In this document: positions 7,681 to 16,685 of the stretch, piece by piece
Position numbering within the stretch: the first letter of the stretch is position 1
Layout: the number at the start of each line of letters is the position of its first letter
From: Pseudoalteromonas aliena SW19
GTDB lineage: Bacteria > Pseudomonadota > Gammaproteobacteria > Enterobacterales > Alteromonadaceae
Length of the DNA stretch: 64,000 nt
Assembly (NCBI RefSeq): GCF_014905615.1
Contig: NZ_AQGU01000023.1
Span: 1 to 64,000, forward strand
Direction of reading: 5' to 3'
The notes under the pieces: model-generated
Database searches by the model: none
What the model saw: the letters and a program-made list of their open reading frames with translations, nothing else
Told to the model about the DNA's origin: nothing
Program-made: the position numbers and the translations under genes

Positions 7681-7707
7681 GATAGTGATGAATTATTCAT
7701 CACTATC
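7681..7707. promoter_or_regulatory. 27-bp perfect palindrome upstream of the lipoprotein pair
   Basis: Arms GATAGTGATGAAT (7681-7693) and ATTCATCACTATC (7695-7707) are perfect inverted repeats around a single T. It ends 10 bp before the preferred start of the lipoprotein gene at 7670, immediately before its ribosome-binding site. It is either an operator or an mRNA hairpin controlling access to the ribosome-binding site. It has partial resemblance to AT-rich dyads such as Fur boxes but no clear assignment. Confidence 0.6.
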
Positions 7708-7783
7708 ATACACACTGCATTTTTGACGGCAATAAAAACTATATAATCAGATAATTAAAGCCGTATTTTAGATCCATAAAAAA

Positions 7784-9160
7784 CTACAATCCGCCTTGTG
7801 TAAGTTTTGTTGGATTAAGTAGTTTTTCGAGTTCCTCGCGTGGTAAATCGGTTTCTTGCTCAGCTACATCAATAATAGGGCGGGCTTCTTTGTAAGCTTG
7901 CTTTGCTATTTTTGCCGCTTTTTCATAACCGATCACCGGATTAAGTGCTGTTACTAAAATTGGATTTTTTGCTAGGGCTTTGTCTATATTTGGCTGATTC
8001 ACCTTAAAGCTGGCAATGGCTTTATCGCCCAACGCTTGCGCGCTATTGGCAAGTAATTCTATGCTTTGCAAAATATTATAAGCAATGACTGGCAGCATTA
8101 CGTTTAATTCAAAATTACCGGCTTGCCCTGCTACGGTAATCGTGGCGTCGTTACCTATTACTTGTGCGCTTACCATTGCGGCAGCTTCTGGTATCACAGG
8201 ATTAACTTTACCTGGCATAATAGATGAGCCCGGTTGGAGTGCTTCAAGCTCTATTTCACCTAAACCTGCAAGTGGACCTGAGTTCATCCAACGAAGGTCG
8301 TTCGCTATTTTCATTTGTGCTACAGCGAGTACTTTTAATTGCCCCGAAAGCGCTACTATGGCGTCTTGTGAGCCAATATTATAAAAAAAGTTACTGCTAG
8401 GCGTAAATCTAATACCTACATTGGCACTCAGATTTTCTGTAAATTTTGCTGCAAATTTAGGGTCCGCGTTTATACCGGTTCCCACTGCTGTGCCGCCTTG
8501 TGCTAACTCGCAAACATGCTCTAAACTATGTCGTATTCCTGCCGCAGCATGATTAATTTGTGATTGCCATGCACTTAGTGTTTGATCAAACGTAACAGGC
8601 ATTGCATCCATTAAATGCGTACGGCCCGTTTTAACTATATGGCCTACTTCAGCTTTTTTCTTTTCTAGGCTTTGCGATAAGTTTTCAAGCGAAGGAAGTA
8701 ACTCATACACTACATTTATCGCACTACTGAGTGCGATAGCAGTAGGGACTACATCGTTAGAGCTTTGCCCCATATTTACATCATCGTTAGGGTGAATGCT
8801 CTCATTACCTAATCGGCTAGCAAGCGTTGCAATAACTTCGTTGGCGTTCATATTTGAACTTGTACCTGAGCCTGTTTGAAAAATATCAACGGGGAAGTGC
8901 TCAACATGATCGCCATCAATAATACTTTGGCATGCTTGCTCAATCGCATGTGCTTTGGCTTTATTTAGGTGTCCAAGTTCGCAGTTACTTTGTGCGGCTG
9001 CTTGTTTTATATAAGCCAGTGCGGTTATAAATTGCTTAGGCATAGAAAGGCCACTAATCGCAAAGTTATTAACGGCTCGTTGTGTTTGTGCCTGGTAGAG
9101 GGCATTAATAGGTACTTGTAATTCGCCCATGCTGTCTGCTTCTACTCTAAAATTACTCAT
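7784..9160 (-). CDS. fumC: Class II fumarate hydratase
   Basis: The 458-residue protein interconverts fumarate and malate in the TCA cycle without an iron-sulfur cluster. It shows the family hallmarks in order: SGLSMP and FQTGSGTSSNMNANEV in the N-terminal region, a TGRTHLMDAMPVT block, and the fumarase/aspartase signature GSSIMPGKVNP with its catalytic Ser. The length matches E. coli FumC (467). It follows a small gene with a Fur-box-like promoter, so it is probably induced when iron is scarce and iron-dependent fumarases fail. It starts 11 bp after that small gene. Confidence 0.97.
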   Translation of the reverse strand: MSNFRVEADSMGELQVPINALYQAQTQRAVNNFAISGLSMPKQFITALAYIKQAAAQSNCELGHLNKAKAHAIEQACQSIIDGDHVEHFPVDIFQTGSGTSSNMNANEVIATLASRLGNESIHPNDDVNMGQSSNDVVPTAIALSSAINVVYELLPSLENLSQSLEKKKAEVGHIVKTGRTHLMDAMPVTFDQTLSAWQSQINHAAAGIRHSLEHVCELAQGGTAVGTGINADPKFAAKFTENLSANVGIRFTPSSNFFYNIGSQDAIVALSGQLKVLAVAQMKIANDLRWMNSGPLAGLGEIELEALQPGSSIMPGKVNPVIPEAAAMVSAQVIGNDATITVAGQAGNFELNVMLPVIAYNILQSIELLANSAQALGDKAIASFKVNQPNIDKALAKNPILVTALNPVIGYEKAAKIAKQAYKEARPIIDVAEQETDLPREELEKLLNPTKLTQGGL

Positions 9161-9171
9161 AAATGCGCTCC

Positions 9172-9537
9172 TTAAAAAGGGTTAAATTCGTGACTAAGAA
9201 TACGAGCTTCACGCTCAAGTATTAAAAATTTTGCCGTGTTGTTATGAACTTTATAAAACCGCTTTAATGCCAACAGTGGTTTGTATAACTGATTCAAGCA
9301 TTGTTTTCGAATAGCATTGTGTATAAGAGGGTCGCACATTTTGTTCATAATTTCATGATGTGTACGCCTAAGATAAAGCTCTTGGAGCAAAGGGTTATGC
9401 TGTCGTTCAAAATTTTTGGCTACGTTAAGGGCGGTTTCTATATAATCGGCAACGAGCATAGGTGCATGTAGGCCAGGTCTCAAGCAATGACAAGAGAGTT
9501 CTTGATGGTAACGATATTGCGTATGTTTTAAAGACAT
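9172..9537 (-). CDS. Small helical protein upstream of fumC, FagA-like by position
   Basis: The 121-residue His-, Leu- and Arg-rich protein appears all-helical and has no signal peptide. It includes His and Cys residues near the N-terminus (HQELSCHCLRPGLH). In Pseudomonas aeruginosa a small Fur-associated gene, fagA, precedes fumC1 in a Fur-regulated operon. The small size, location directly before fumC and a Fur-box-like promoter here suggest the same arrangement. I infer the FagA relationship from context and could not test sequence similarity. Its molecular function is unknown. Confidence 0.7.
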   Translation of the reverse strand: MSLKHTQYRYHQELSCHCLRPGLHAPMLVADYIETALNVAKNFERQHNPLLQELYLRRTHHEIMNKMCDPLIHNAIRKQCLNQLYKPLLALKRFYKVHNNTAKFLILEREARILSHEFNPF

Positions 9538-9559
9538 AAAAAAACCGACTCAACTTAAC

Positions 9560-9578
9560 GATAATAGTTATCATTACA
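9560..9578 (-). promoter_or_regulatory. Fur-box-like operator of the fagA-like/fumC operon
   Basis: GATAATAGTTATCATTACA matches 14 of 19 positions of the consensus GATAATGATAATCATTATC. It lies 23 bp before the start codon of the small gene preceding fumC, where a repressor would block transcription. Iron-replete repression by Fur is inferred. Confidence 0.65.
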
Positions 9579-9637
9579 TTTTATCGGTTTCTGTGTAAAT
9601 AGTTATTCTAAAATTATTTATGGTACTAAGCGGAGCC

Positions 9638-9823
9638 TTAATTGTAGCCAAGAATAAATATTTGGTCTGTTTCATGTTTTGTCATCGTCTTTTGATTATG
9701 TTTGGGGTGCGAAAGCAAATCGATTACGGTAGCTCTCATATCAGCGGATTCACGATGTTCGTTGATGTTTTTTTCTGCTATAGCAACAGCTGCGTCTACA
9801 GCTGTATAAGGTGGAGTGTGCAT
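9638..9823 (-). CDS. Small hypothetical protein (61 residues)
   Basis: A good ribosome-binding site (AGAGGA) lies about 8 nt before the ATG at 9823, and the product has balanced composition: an Ala-rich helix (TAVDAAVAIAEKNINEH) followed by a polar, His-rich tail. It has no signal peptide, membrane helix or recognised domain. A longer frame on the opposite strand over the same bases has Phe/Cys-rich composition typical of a shadow frame, so I prefer this one. It stands alone between the fumC promoter region and a mobile repeat. The function is unknown. Confidence 0.6.
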   Translation of the reverse strand: MHTPPYTAVDAAVAIAEKNINEHRESADMRATVIDLLSHPKHNQKTMTKHETDQIFILGYN

Positions 9824-9865
9824 AATAATTATCCTCTTGATTAAACTCTTAATTAACCCTATTTA

Positions 9866-10059
9866 GCCTGAACTTTGGATAATAAATCTATCTCAAGCAG
9901 CTATTTTCAGCGCTAACTACGTTGAATTTACTTGCAATAGGCCAGCTATTGACGCGTAAGTTCGCCTTGTTTTCACTGAAAACCTCTGGCTAGAGAAAAA
10001 TAAATTTAAATATTATTAGGATTCAATATATTAGTAAATATCTTAACCAGAGTTCAGGT
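9866..10059. mobile_element. MITE-like repeat family 1, copy 1 (194 bp)
   Basis: This non-coding 194-bp segment is 188/194 identical to the segment at 20911-21104 by direct reading. The ends are near-perfect inverted repeats (start GCCTGAACTTTGG, end CCAGAGTTCAGGT). The element is flanked on both sides by TATTTA (9860-9865 and 10060-10065), a 6-bp target-site duplication. It encodes no protein, so it would need a transposase supplied from elsewhere. Confidence 0.88.
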
Positions 10060-10224
10060 TATTTAGGATTGATATAACTAAAGCATAATGCATACCACCG
10101 CCTTTAATTTATTATAGTTCTATGAATTTAATAGCTTTTATAGATATTCTATAAAACTTTAATTACCCAATATTATCAATTTGCGATATTGTTGTGCAAT
10201 ATGCTTCTCATTTGGTGCAAAGTA

Positions 10225-10815
10225 ATGACAAAACCTTTCTCGCAAGCTTGCGAAAATAATAAAACTCCTATTTTAGACGTGCTTACCAAGGTACTTAACA
10301 AAACTAAACGATTACTTGAGATAGGTTCCGGTACGGGTCAGCATAGTGTGTTTTTTGCAGAGCAACTCCCCCATTTACACTGGCAAGCTAGTGATAGAGA
10401 AGTTAACCACGAAGGTATAAATTTGTGGCATAGCGAGGTTAGCTTAGTTAATTTGCATGCGCCGTTGCCTCTTGATTTAAACTATGACTGGCCGGTTGAT
10501 AAAGTGGATGCAGTGTATACTGCTAATACCTTTCACATTGTTAGTTGGGAATTAGTTGAACTGTTTTTTAAAGGTGTGGAGCGCCATTTAGAAAGCCAAG
10601 GCATGGTATGTATTTATGGTCCATTTAAATACCAAGGTCAGTTTACTAGTTCGAGTAATGAAGAATTTAATCGCTTTTTACTTGAGCGTGATCCATTGAG
10701 TGGTATTCGTGATTTCGAAGCGGTCGAAAAATTAGCAAAGCAAGCAGGGCTCGAGCTTATTAGCGATACGGCCATGCCTGCAAATAATCAGTTACTTGTT
10801 TTTAAACGGCAGTAA
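10225..10815 (+). CDS. DUF938 family SAM-dependent methyltransferase
   Basis: With the ATG at 10225 the product has 196 residues and starts MTKPFSQACENNKTPIL. A longer frame from 10189 adds twelve hydrophobic residues that do not fit the family. The Rossmann methyltransferase motif I is LLEIGSGTGQHSVFFA, followed by an acidic strand end (QASDRE) and a post-motif NTFHIVSW. This composition matches DUF938, a family of uncharacterised class I methyltransferases. The substrate is unknown. The gene converges on the acyltransferase gene and their ends overlap by 24 bp. Confidence 0.83.
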   Translation: MTKPFSQACENNKTPILDVLTKVLNKTKRLLEIGSGTGQHSVFFAEQLPHLHWQASDREVNHEGINLWHSEVSLVNLHAPLPLDLNYDWPVDKVDAVYTANTFHIVSWELVELFFKGVERHLESQGMVCIYGPFKYQGQFTSSSNEEFNRFLLERDPLSGIRDFEAVEKLAKQAGLELISDTAMPANNQLLVFKRQ

Positions 10816-11931
10816 TGAGCTACATTGCTCTTTATATATATCAATATGGCGGCGTTCACGTTTTAAATAGTCGCTTATTGCATTACTAAAGTCGCCATCA
10901 ACAATATGGTGAGCCGAGTAGGTGAGTACGGGTTCAAAGCCGCGTGCTATTTTGTGCTCACCTTGTGCACCTGAATGAAAACAGCTCAGTTTATTTTTTA
11001 TGGCGAACTCAATACCTTGGTAGTAACATAGCTCAAAGTGCAGCGAATCTACCTCCTCGCTTGCTCCCCAATAGCGTCCGTAAAGCGTATTTTCACCTAC
11101 TAAACTAAGCGTTGCAGCAATCACGTTATCGTCTTTTTTGGCTAGCATAACAACGAGATTATTAGCCATTAATGCATGTAAAAGCGTAAAAAATTCCATG
11201 TTTAAATAGCCCAAATGACCAGAGCGCTTTAAATAGGTACGTTGATAAAACTCACAAAACAGTTGCATTATCTCGGGCGTAATTTGCCCCCCTTGCAGCC
11301 ATTCAATAGCGATATTCTGTTGCGCTATTTTGGCTCGCTCTTTTTTAAGTGATTTACGTTTTCGTGAGCTAAGAATTTGTAAAAAGTCGTCGAAGGTTTC
11401 AAAGTTTTTATTAAACCACTGAAACTGCACACCCACTCTTAACATGGCGTGTGGCTCAGTTAATGATGTCGCTTGATCTTGGTCGCAAAAGTTAACATGC
11501 CAGCCAGACCAACCTTGTTGAGCACTGTGTATGCTCAGTTGCTCAGTTATATATTGGCACACAATACTTGGATTCGCATGCTCGATAGCAATACGCTTTC
11601 CTTCAATAGGGCTAAATGGAATACCGCAGAGCCACTTAGGGTAGTATCGTAGACCATGTTGCTCATAGGCTTCTGCCCATGCCCAATCAAACACATACTC
11701 GCCATATGAATGGCTTTTTAAGTACCCGGGTGCGAGTGCAATTAGTGTGTCACCTTCAAAAATAGCCAAGTGATGGGGTTGCCAACCGCTTTGTTGTGTT
11801 ACGCATTGGCTTTGCTCTAGGGCATATAAAAATGCATGTTGAGTAAATGGCTCATCGCCAAATAAACGTTGCCATTGCGCCTGATCAATCTCATTAATAC
11901 TGCTAAACCATTGGTGCGAAAACGTTCCCAT
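10792..11931 (-). CDS. COG3146/DUF482 GNAT-like N-acyltransferase
   Basis: The 379-residue protein matches the COG3146 (DUF482) family, predicted acyltransferases with two GNAT-like folds related to the Fem family. Typical segments are FTQHAFLYALEQS near the N-terminus, YVFDWAWAEAY at about residue 75, and the C-terminal run YYQGIEFAIKNKL with FHSGAQGEHKIARGFEP. No signal peptide is present. The substrate is unknown; transfer to an amine of a peptide or lipid is possible. It lies 6 bp downstream of the alpha/beta hydrolase gene on the same strand and may be co-transcribed with it. Confidence 0.85.
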   Translation of the reverse strand: MGTFSHQWFSSINEIDQAQWQRLFGDEPFTQHAFLYALEQSQCVTQQSGWQPHHLAIFEGDTLIALAPGYLKSHSYGEYVFDWAWAEAYEQHGLRYYPKWLCGIPFSPIEGKRIAIEHANPSIVCQYITEQLSIHSAQQGWSGWHVNFCDQDQATSLTEPHAMLRVGVQFQWFNKNFETFDDFLQILSSRKRKSLKKERAKIAQQNIAIEWLQGGQITPEIMQLFCEFYQRTYLKRSGHLGYLNMEFFTLLHALMANNLVVMLAKKDDNVIAATLSLVGENTLYGRYWGASEEVDSLHFELCYYQGIEFAIKNKLSCFHSGAQGEHKIARGFEPVLTYSAHHIVDGDFSNAISDYLKRERRHIDIYKEQCSSLLPFKNK

Positions 11932-11937
11932 GACTAC

Positions 11938-13314
11938 TTACCTTGTAGTTGTTTTGAGCTGTTCTACGTTTTTAATAAACGTATTAATTTGCATTTTAAG
12001 CTCGGTAAAATGAGGATTATAAGTTAAGCGTTGTAAAGCCGGATAGCGTTTTAAGTTAGCGCTAGTACGTTCTCCTAATTGCGGGCTTTTAGTCGTTTTA
12101 CATGTTTTATACAGCGACTCATCGTTAATAAAACTGCCGCAATTACGATAAGTTGCGTCAATTCCGTAATGTGGATTTTGTGGCGAGTTAACAACAGCAA
12201 TATGCGACATACCATGAATATTTTTACATTGCGGTGTTGTACATTGTGGATTTTTTACAGTGTAGTCACTAGCAAAGTTGACTGGTAAAATATCGGTATT
12301 GCCATAAAGCACTAAAGTATCGAGTGGCTTATATTTTTTTGAATTACCTTTGTGTAGTACGCTCAAGAGTTTTAGCGTGGCACGCGTATCTATTGTTGTA
12401 TCAATATCGCTAAGTACACTAAAAATAGGTAATTTAAGTGCAGGGCGCTTGTTTAAGCTACTAACACTTGCAAGTGACATTGCATCATATGAGGCCGCTG
12501 CTGCATTTAAAGGAAATGACTCATACTTAGCAAAATCTACATCAGCATCTTTGTCTATCCAATTGACAAAAGGGATTGCATCAATCCATTTTGCAAGCCA
12601 ACCACGCTTGTTATGCGGCTCAGTTGCCGGAGAATAAAACATAAGTGCTTTGATTTTAGGTGATAAGGATTGCTTGGTTGCGTAATCAATAAGTAAAGCC
12701 GCGCCCGTAGAGTAACCAGCGAGTATCACCTCATCAAAGTCTTGTATTGAGCGTTTAATACCGTATTTTATCGCTTGTTGCCATTGGTTAACCTCTATAT
12801 TTAGTAAAGCGCTTGCGGCACTACCATGTCCGGGTAATAAAATAGTGCGCACAGTATAGCCTTGCTGATAATACACCTGCGCTAAATCGTGGTACGTAAA
12901 TGGAGAGTCAGTAAGGCCATGAATTAATAATGCAACTTTATTGCTGTTTGGGTGAGTGAGCTCAAAAGGAGCAATGAGATCTGCAATAGCAGGGCGTGGT
13001 TTGCGTTTACCTTGTGTAACTAATTGCTGATAAGTAGCTGTAATAACCGAGCATGGCATAGATGCGCGAGGGTTGGCTTTATTGATATGTTGATGCGCGT
13101 AACCCAAGTAATCTTTGAATGGTAAAAGGGCTTTATAGTTAAAGTGCTGGTGGTTGTGCTCATTTTCAAAACGTAATAAACCTTGTTGCTTACTTTTTGT
13201 TATAAAATTAAAGTCGCTCGCCTGTGATGTACAGTTCTGAGCGACAACAATATGAGAAAAAACACCTAAGACAAAACTAAATAATACCTTTAAAATTAAA
13301 ACACTATTGTTCAT
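11938..13314 (-). CDS. Exported alpha/beta hydrolase (serine aminopeptidase-like)
   Basis: The 458-residue product has an N-terminal signal peptide (hydrophobic residues about 5-25, VVAQ before the first Cys). The hydrolase domain from about residue 120 has the oxyanion-hole motif LLIHGLTDSP, the LLPGHGSA loop and the nucleophile elbow GYSTG. A later NIHGMSHIAVV segment may carry the catalytic His. It is probably a periplasmic or secreted esterase/lipase or peptidase, substrate unknown. Its start overlaps the stop of the upstream hybrid kinase by 11 bp, so the kinase and hydrolase are likely co-expressed. Confidence 0.83.
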   Translation of the reverse strand: MNNSVLILKVLFSFVLGVFSHIVVAQNCTSQASDFNFITKSKQQGLLRFENEHNHQHFNYKALLPFKDYLGYAHQHINKANPRASMPCSVITATYQQLVTQGKRKPRPAIADLIAPFELTHPNSNKVALLIHGLTDSPFTYHDLAQVYYQQGYTVRTILLPGHGSAASALLNIEVNQWQQAIKYGIKRSIQDFDEVILAGYSTGAALLIDYATKQSLSPKIKALMFYSPATEPHNKRGWLAKWIDAIPFVNWIDKDADVDFAKYESFPLNAAAASYDAMSLASVSSLNKRPALKLPIFSVLSDIDTTIDTRATLKLLSVLHKGNSKKYKPLDTLVLYGNTDILPVNFASDYTVKNPQCTTPQCKNIHGMSHIAVVNSPQNPHYGIDATYRNCGSFINDESLYKTCKTTKSPQLGERTSANLKRYPALQRLTYNPHFTELKMQINTFIKNVEQLKTTTR

Positions 13315-16027
13315 TTACGACTGCATATTGGGTAAGACACTCACTAAGCTTACTGAGTTCAAGTGGTTTTGCAAGATGTTGATTAAACCCAACTGCTTGT
13401 GCATGTGCTTTGTCCTCTGGCATAACATCAGCGGTTAAGGCAATGATAGGGAGTTCTTTATCTGTTTTAAATTGTCTGATCAGCGCTGTGGCTCTATACC
13501 CATCCATGACAGGCATTTGGCAATCCATTAGGACTAAATCAAAGTTTTGCTGTTTAATTATATCAACAGCCATTTCTCCATTTTCAACAAGGTGTGGAAC
13601 TATTCCTAACGAACTGAGCATGGCTTTAATGACCATTTGATTAACAGGGTTGTCTTCAGCAACAAGAATTTTTAAAGAGGCAATATTAATATTGGTGTTT
13701 TCAACCACTGGCGGGGCTTGTGGTGCGGTGGTAGCCAGCTCTATAGAGAGCGTAAATGTAGAGCCTTTATTTAACTCGCTTTGTAGTGTTATTTCGGCGT
13801 TCATAAGTTGGCTTAGCTCTTTTGCTATTGTTAATCCGAGGCCTGTACCGCCAAACTGTCTTGAAGTAGAGCTATCGGCTTGAGTAAATGCATTAAAGAG
13901 GTTTTTATGTTGGCTTTCTTTTATTCCAATGCCGGTATCGATAACCGAAATAGTGAGTTGAGTTTTATTGGATGCACTAAGTTTAGCTTCTATATTGACA
14001 GTAACACTCCCCTTACTTGTAAACTTAATCGCATTACTACATAAGTTAAGTAGTATTTGCTCTATTCGCATGGAATCGCCTATAAACCATACGTTCCCTT
14101 GCAAGCTAGAGTTAATTTTCCAGTCAATCCCTTTGTTGCTCGCGCTTTGTTCAAACATATTATTTATACGCTGTATCAGTGCATTAAAATCAAATGGTAT
14201 ATATTCAATAACTAAGCGTTGCGACTCTATTTTTGATATATCGAGGATATCGTTAATCAAACCCAATAAGCTTTTGGATGATGAGTTTATTTTATCTAAA
14301 TAACCAATAAGGGTCGTCGCGCTATCGTCTTTGCGAGCAAGCGAAGAAAAGCCAATCACTGCATTTAATGGAGTACGAATTTCGTGACTCATATTAGCTA
14401 AAAACTGACTTTTAGCTTGATTAGCTAAATCGGATTGTTTTTTTGCTTGCGCGAGTGAATGAGTGCGCTCTGTCACTTGGCGAGTAAGTTCAATTTGCTG
14501 TTGATTGAATAAAAACAGCACCATTAAAATGAGTGAGCATACTGCCACTTGGAGAACAAGCAACAGTAAAGTAAATTGGTTATTATGCTGTGCTAAAAAA
14601 CTTTCTTTAAGCGCTAGTTTTACAATCCATTGTTGCCCACCAAAATTAATGTTGAAGGACATGATCCTACTACCTTTAGCTTGGTCTAAGTTTTCAGCAT
14701 AGTTATTATAAAAAGGAGGCTTGTTTATATCTTCATAGATATCAATTGAAAACATTTCAGACTGTTGTTTGGAAATAGCCTGTTCAATAATACTGTGTAT
14801 CAAAAATACACCAGTGGCATAGCCTTTGACTGTTTCTCTATTTTCATTTTGAGAGTAAACAGGTGTGAATAACAAATAGGTTGGACCTGATACTTTGCTT
14901 TGCGTTAGCAGTTGAATTATTTTAGTGCCTACAGGTAAGTGACCTGTGTTTGACTTAAGTAATGGCCCCTTTAAATCTGAATTTGAAAGAATGTTGAAGC
15001 CAATAACTTTTTGATTACCACTAAAAGGAGCTATGTATTTTACAATAATAAGGGGATCATCTTTTTCAAGAGGCTCACCAACAATCTCAATACTGGAATG
15101 GTAAATACTGGATATTTCTTTGATAAAATCTTGATGCTTATTCTGTGGTATTTTTTCATTCCAAGATAATGTTTTTATAAATGAGTGCTGCTCAAGAAGT
15201 TGATCTGCGTATGAATAGAAGTCTTGTTGGCTCAATGTAGAAGATGATTGAACTTGGCTTGCTAAGCTCTGCACTGCAATAATACTTCGGTTTGTGTATC
15301 TATAAAGGCTGTTTTCTATGACGTGTACTTCACGCTCGGCAATTTTTATCGTGTTTTTACGATTTTCTTGCTCGTATAATTGCGTTGTTACTGCCACCGA
15401 TATAAACAACACTGAACACACTGCGATTGTTGGAAGGGCTGAAATACTATGTTGATTTGATTTTAGTGGTAATAGCGAGAGTAAGGAAGGGGTTGCTATC
15501 AATACCCCTAAAGTATCTCCAAGCCACCAATAAATAACATTTTGCCAGTGATTATCAACGCTATAAGCCGAATTAAACTGGCTCAATGCGAATACGCCTA
15601 AATTGGCTGAAATTAAGCTAACTAAGATAGCGACAACTACAATAAAGTAGACAATATTTTTACGTTTTTTAAAGTGCAGTGGATGCCCAAGCCAGCACTT
15701 TAACAATGCTGCACCTACTATCGCCTGTATTACAACACCAAAGGCAATATACATAGCCTCATTAAATGAGCTTCCTATAAGCACCATTTCGTGAAGTGAG
15801 CTATCAAAAATATTCAAATTAAACGCCATTGCAGCTATAAATAAAGGTGGAATGAAGCGCCACCACCATATATAACAACCTACTAAAGCAATGCCTGCAG
15901 GTAACCAAATAGGAATTGTTTGCGAGTTAAATGCGAGTTTAGTGAGTGTAATGCCTACAAAAAAGTAAGCTAAAACAAAAAGTGTGTAGAAAATGATAGA
16001 GTGGTATTTAGAGTTAAAGTTTTTCAC
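13304..16027 (-). CDS. MASE1-containing hybrid sensor histidine kinase
   Basis: The 907-residue protein has about eight N-terminal membrane helices of the MASE1 type (about 1-210), then a probable extracytoplasmic CHASE-like domain (about 230-470) and another membrane helix (about 485-505). The kinase core follows: H-box FLANMSHEIRTPLN with phospho-acceptor His548, N-box LNLCSNAIKFT, and G-boxes DTGIGI and GGTGLGLTIAKEL. A C-terminal receiver domain has Asp835 in LVLMDCQMPVMDG. No HPt domain or output regulator is adjacent, so the downstream partner is unknown. The alpha/beta hydrolase gene overlaps its end by 11 bp. Confidence 0.92.
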   Translation of the reverse strand: MKNFNSKYHSIIFYTLFVLAYFFVGITLTKLAFNSQTIPIWLPAGIALVGCYIWWWRFIPPLFIAAMAFNLNIFDSSLHEMVLIGSSFNEAMYIAFGVVIQAIVGAALLKCWLGHPLHFKKRKNIVYFIVVVAILVSLISANLGVFALSQFNSAYSVDNHWQNVIYWWLGDTLGVLIATPSLLSLLPLKSNQHSISALPTIAVCSVLFISVAVTTQLYEQENRKNTIKIAEREVHVIENSLYRYTNRSIIAVQSLASQVQSSSTLSQQDFYSYADQLLEQHSFIKTLSWNEKIPQNKHQDFIKEISSIYHSSIEIVGEPLEKDDPLIIVKYIAPFSGNQKVIGFNILSNSDLKGPLLKSNTGHLPVGTKIIQLLTQSKVSGPTYLLFTPVYSQNENRETVKGYATGVFLIHSIIEQAISKQQSEMFSIDIYEDINKPPFYNNYAENLDQAKGSRIMSFNINFGGQQWIVKLALKESFLAQHNNQFTLLLLVLQVAVCSLILMVLFLFNQQQIELTRQVTERTHSLAQAKKQSDLANQAKSQFLANMSHEIRTPLNAVIGFSSLARKDDSATTLIGYLDKINSSSKSLLGLINDILDISKIESQRLVIEYIPFDFNALIQRINNMFEQSASNKGIDWKINSSLQGNVWFIGDSMRIEQILLNLCSNAIKFTSKGSVTVNIEAKLSASNKTQLTISVIDTGIGIKESQHKNLFNAFTQADSSTSRQFGGTGLGLTIAKELSQLMNAEITLQSELNKGSTFTLSIELATTAPQAPPVVENTNINIASLKILVAEDNPVNQMVIKAMLSSLGIVPHLVENGEMAVDIIKQQNFDLVLMDCQMPVMDGYRATALIRQFKTDKELPIIALTADVMPEDKAHAQAVGFNQHLAKPLELSKLSECLTQYAVVNEQ

Positions 16028-16098
16028 ATAAGTCCCAAGCAGTTTTTATTTTTATTTTATAGTTCAGTATAGCTAACAGTAAGTTATTTGGGGAGTTT

Positions 16099-16554
16099 TT
16101 ATAAAGGCAGTTGCTTTTTACTAAATGACTGCTTGAGCACCACTGTTGATTCTATATTCGCAATGTAACTTAAACCGCCTAATTGGTGTTTTACAAACTG
16201 TTCATAGCTTTCTAGATCGTGTGCAATGATTTTTAATAGATAATCGTAACTACCTGATATTACACAGCACTCTAATACGTGGGGGAGCTTTTCTACGTGT
16301 TGTTCAAATTGCTCTGCTGCACTGACTGAGTTTTGGCTTAAGCGTACAAACGCATACACCAATACATTTAGATTAAGGGCCTTTGGGTCAAGAGCTGCAT
16401 GATAACCAATAATGACTTTTTCTTGTTCAAGCTTTTTTATACGCCTCAGACACGGAGTATCAGAAAGGCTAATCCGACTCGCCAAATCTGAAATTGATAT
16501 CCGAGCTTGTGATTGCAAGGCGACAAGTAATTGTTGATCTTTTTTATCTAACAC
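16099..16554 (-). CDS. Lrp/AsnC family transcriptional regulator
   Basis: The 151-residue protein has the classic two-domain layout: an N-terminal helix-turn-helix (LVALQSQARISISDLASRI, recognition helix with SDTPCLRRIKKLE) and a C-terminal RAM ligand-binding domain (VLVYAFVRLSQ to the GSYDYLLKI turn). The length is standard for the family. It is transcribed divergently from the PrnB-like/kynureninase-like gene pair across a 131-bp gap, which makes it the likely regulator of that pair, with an amino acid as the effector (inference). Confidence 0.92.
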   Translation of the reverse strand: MLDKKDQQLLVALQSQARISISDLASRISLSDTPCLRRIKKLEQEKVIIGYHAALDPKALNLNVLVYAFVRLSQNSVSAAEQFEQHVEKLPHVLECCVISGSYDYLLKIIAHDLESYEQFVKHQLGGLSYIANIESTVVLKQSFSKKQLPL

Positions 16555-16685
16555 AGATGGATTCTTATTAATTATTTTTATATCAGTAGTGATTATTGCT
16601 AAGTTTACTTGGTTTTACTAATTTTTTTGGTGCTTTACCCTAATTGAACTCTGTTAGCATTTAATAAAAATAGCAGAGAATAATA

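Noticed and set aside
9620..9844. Plus-strand 74-codon frame over the small gene at 9638-9823
   Set aside because: No ribosome-binding site and Phe/Cys-rich composition; the minus-strand frame has a good site.
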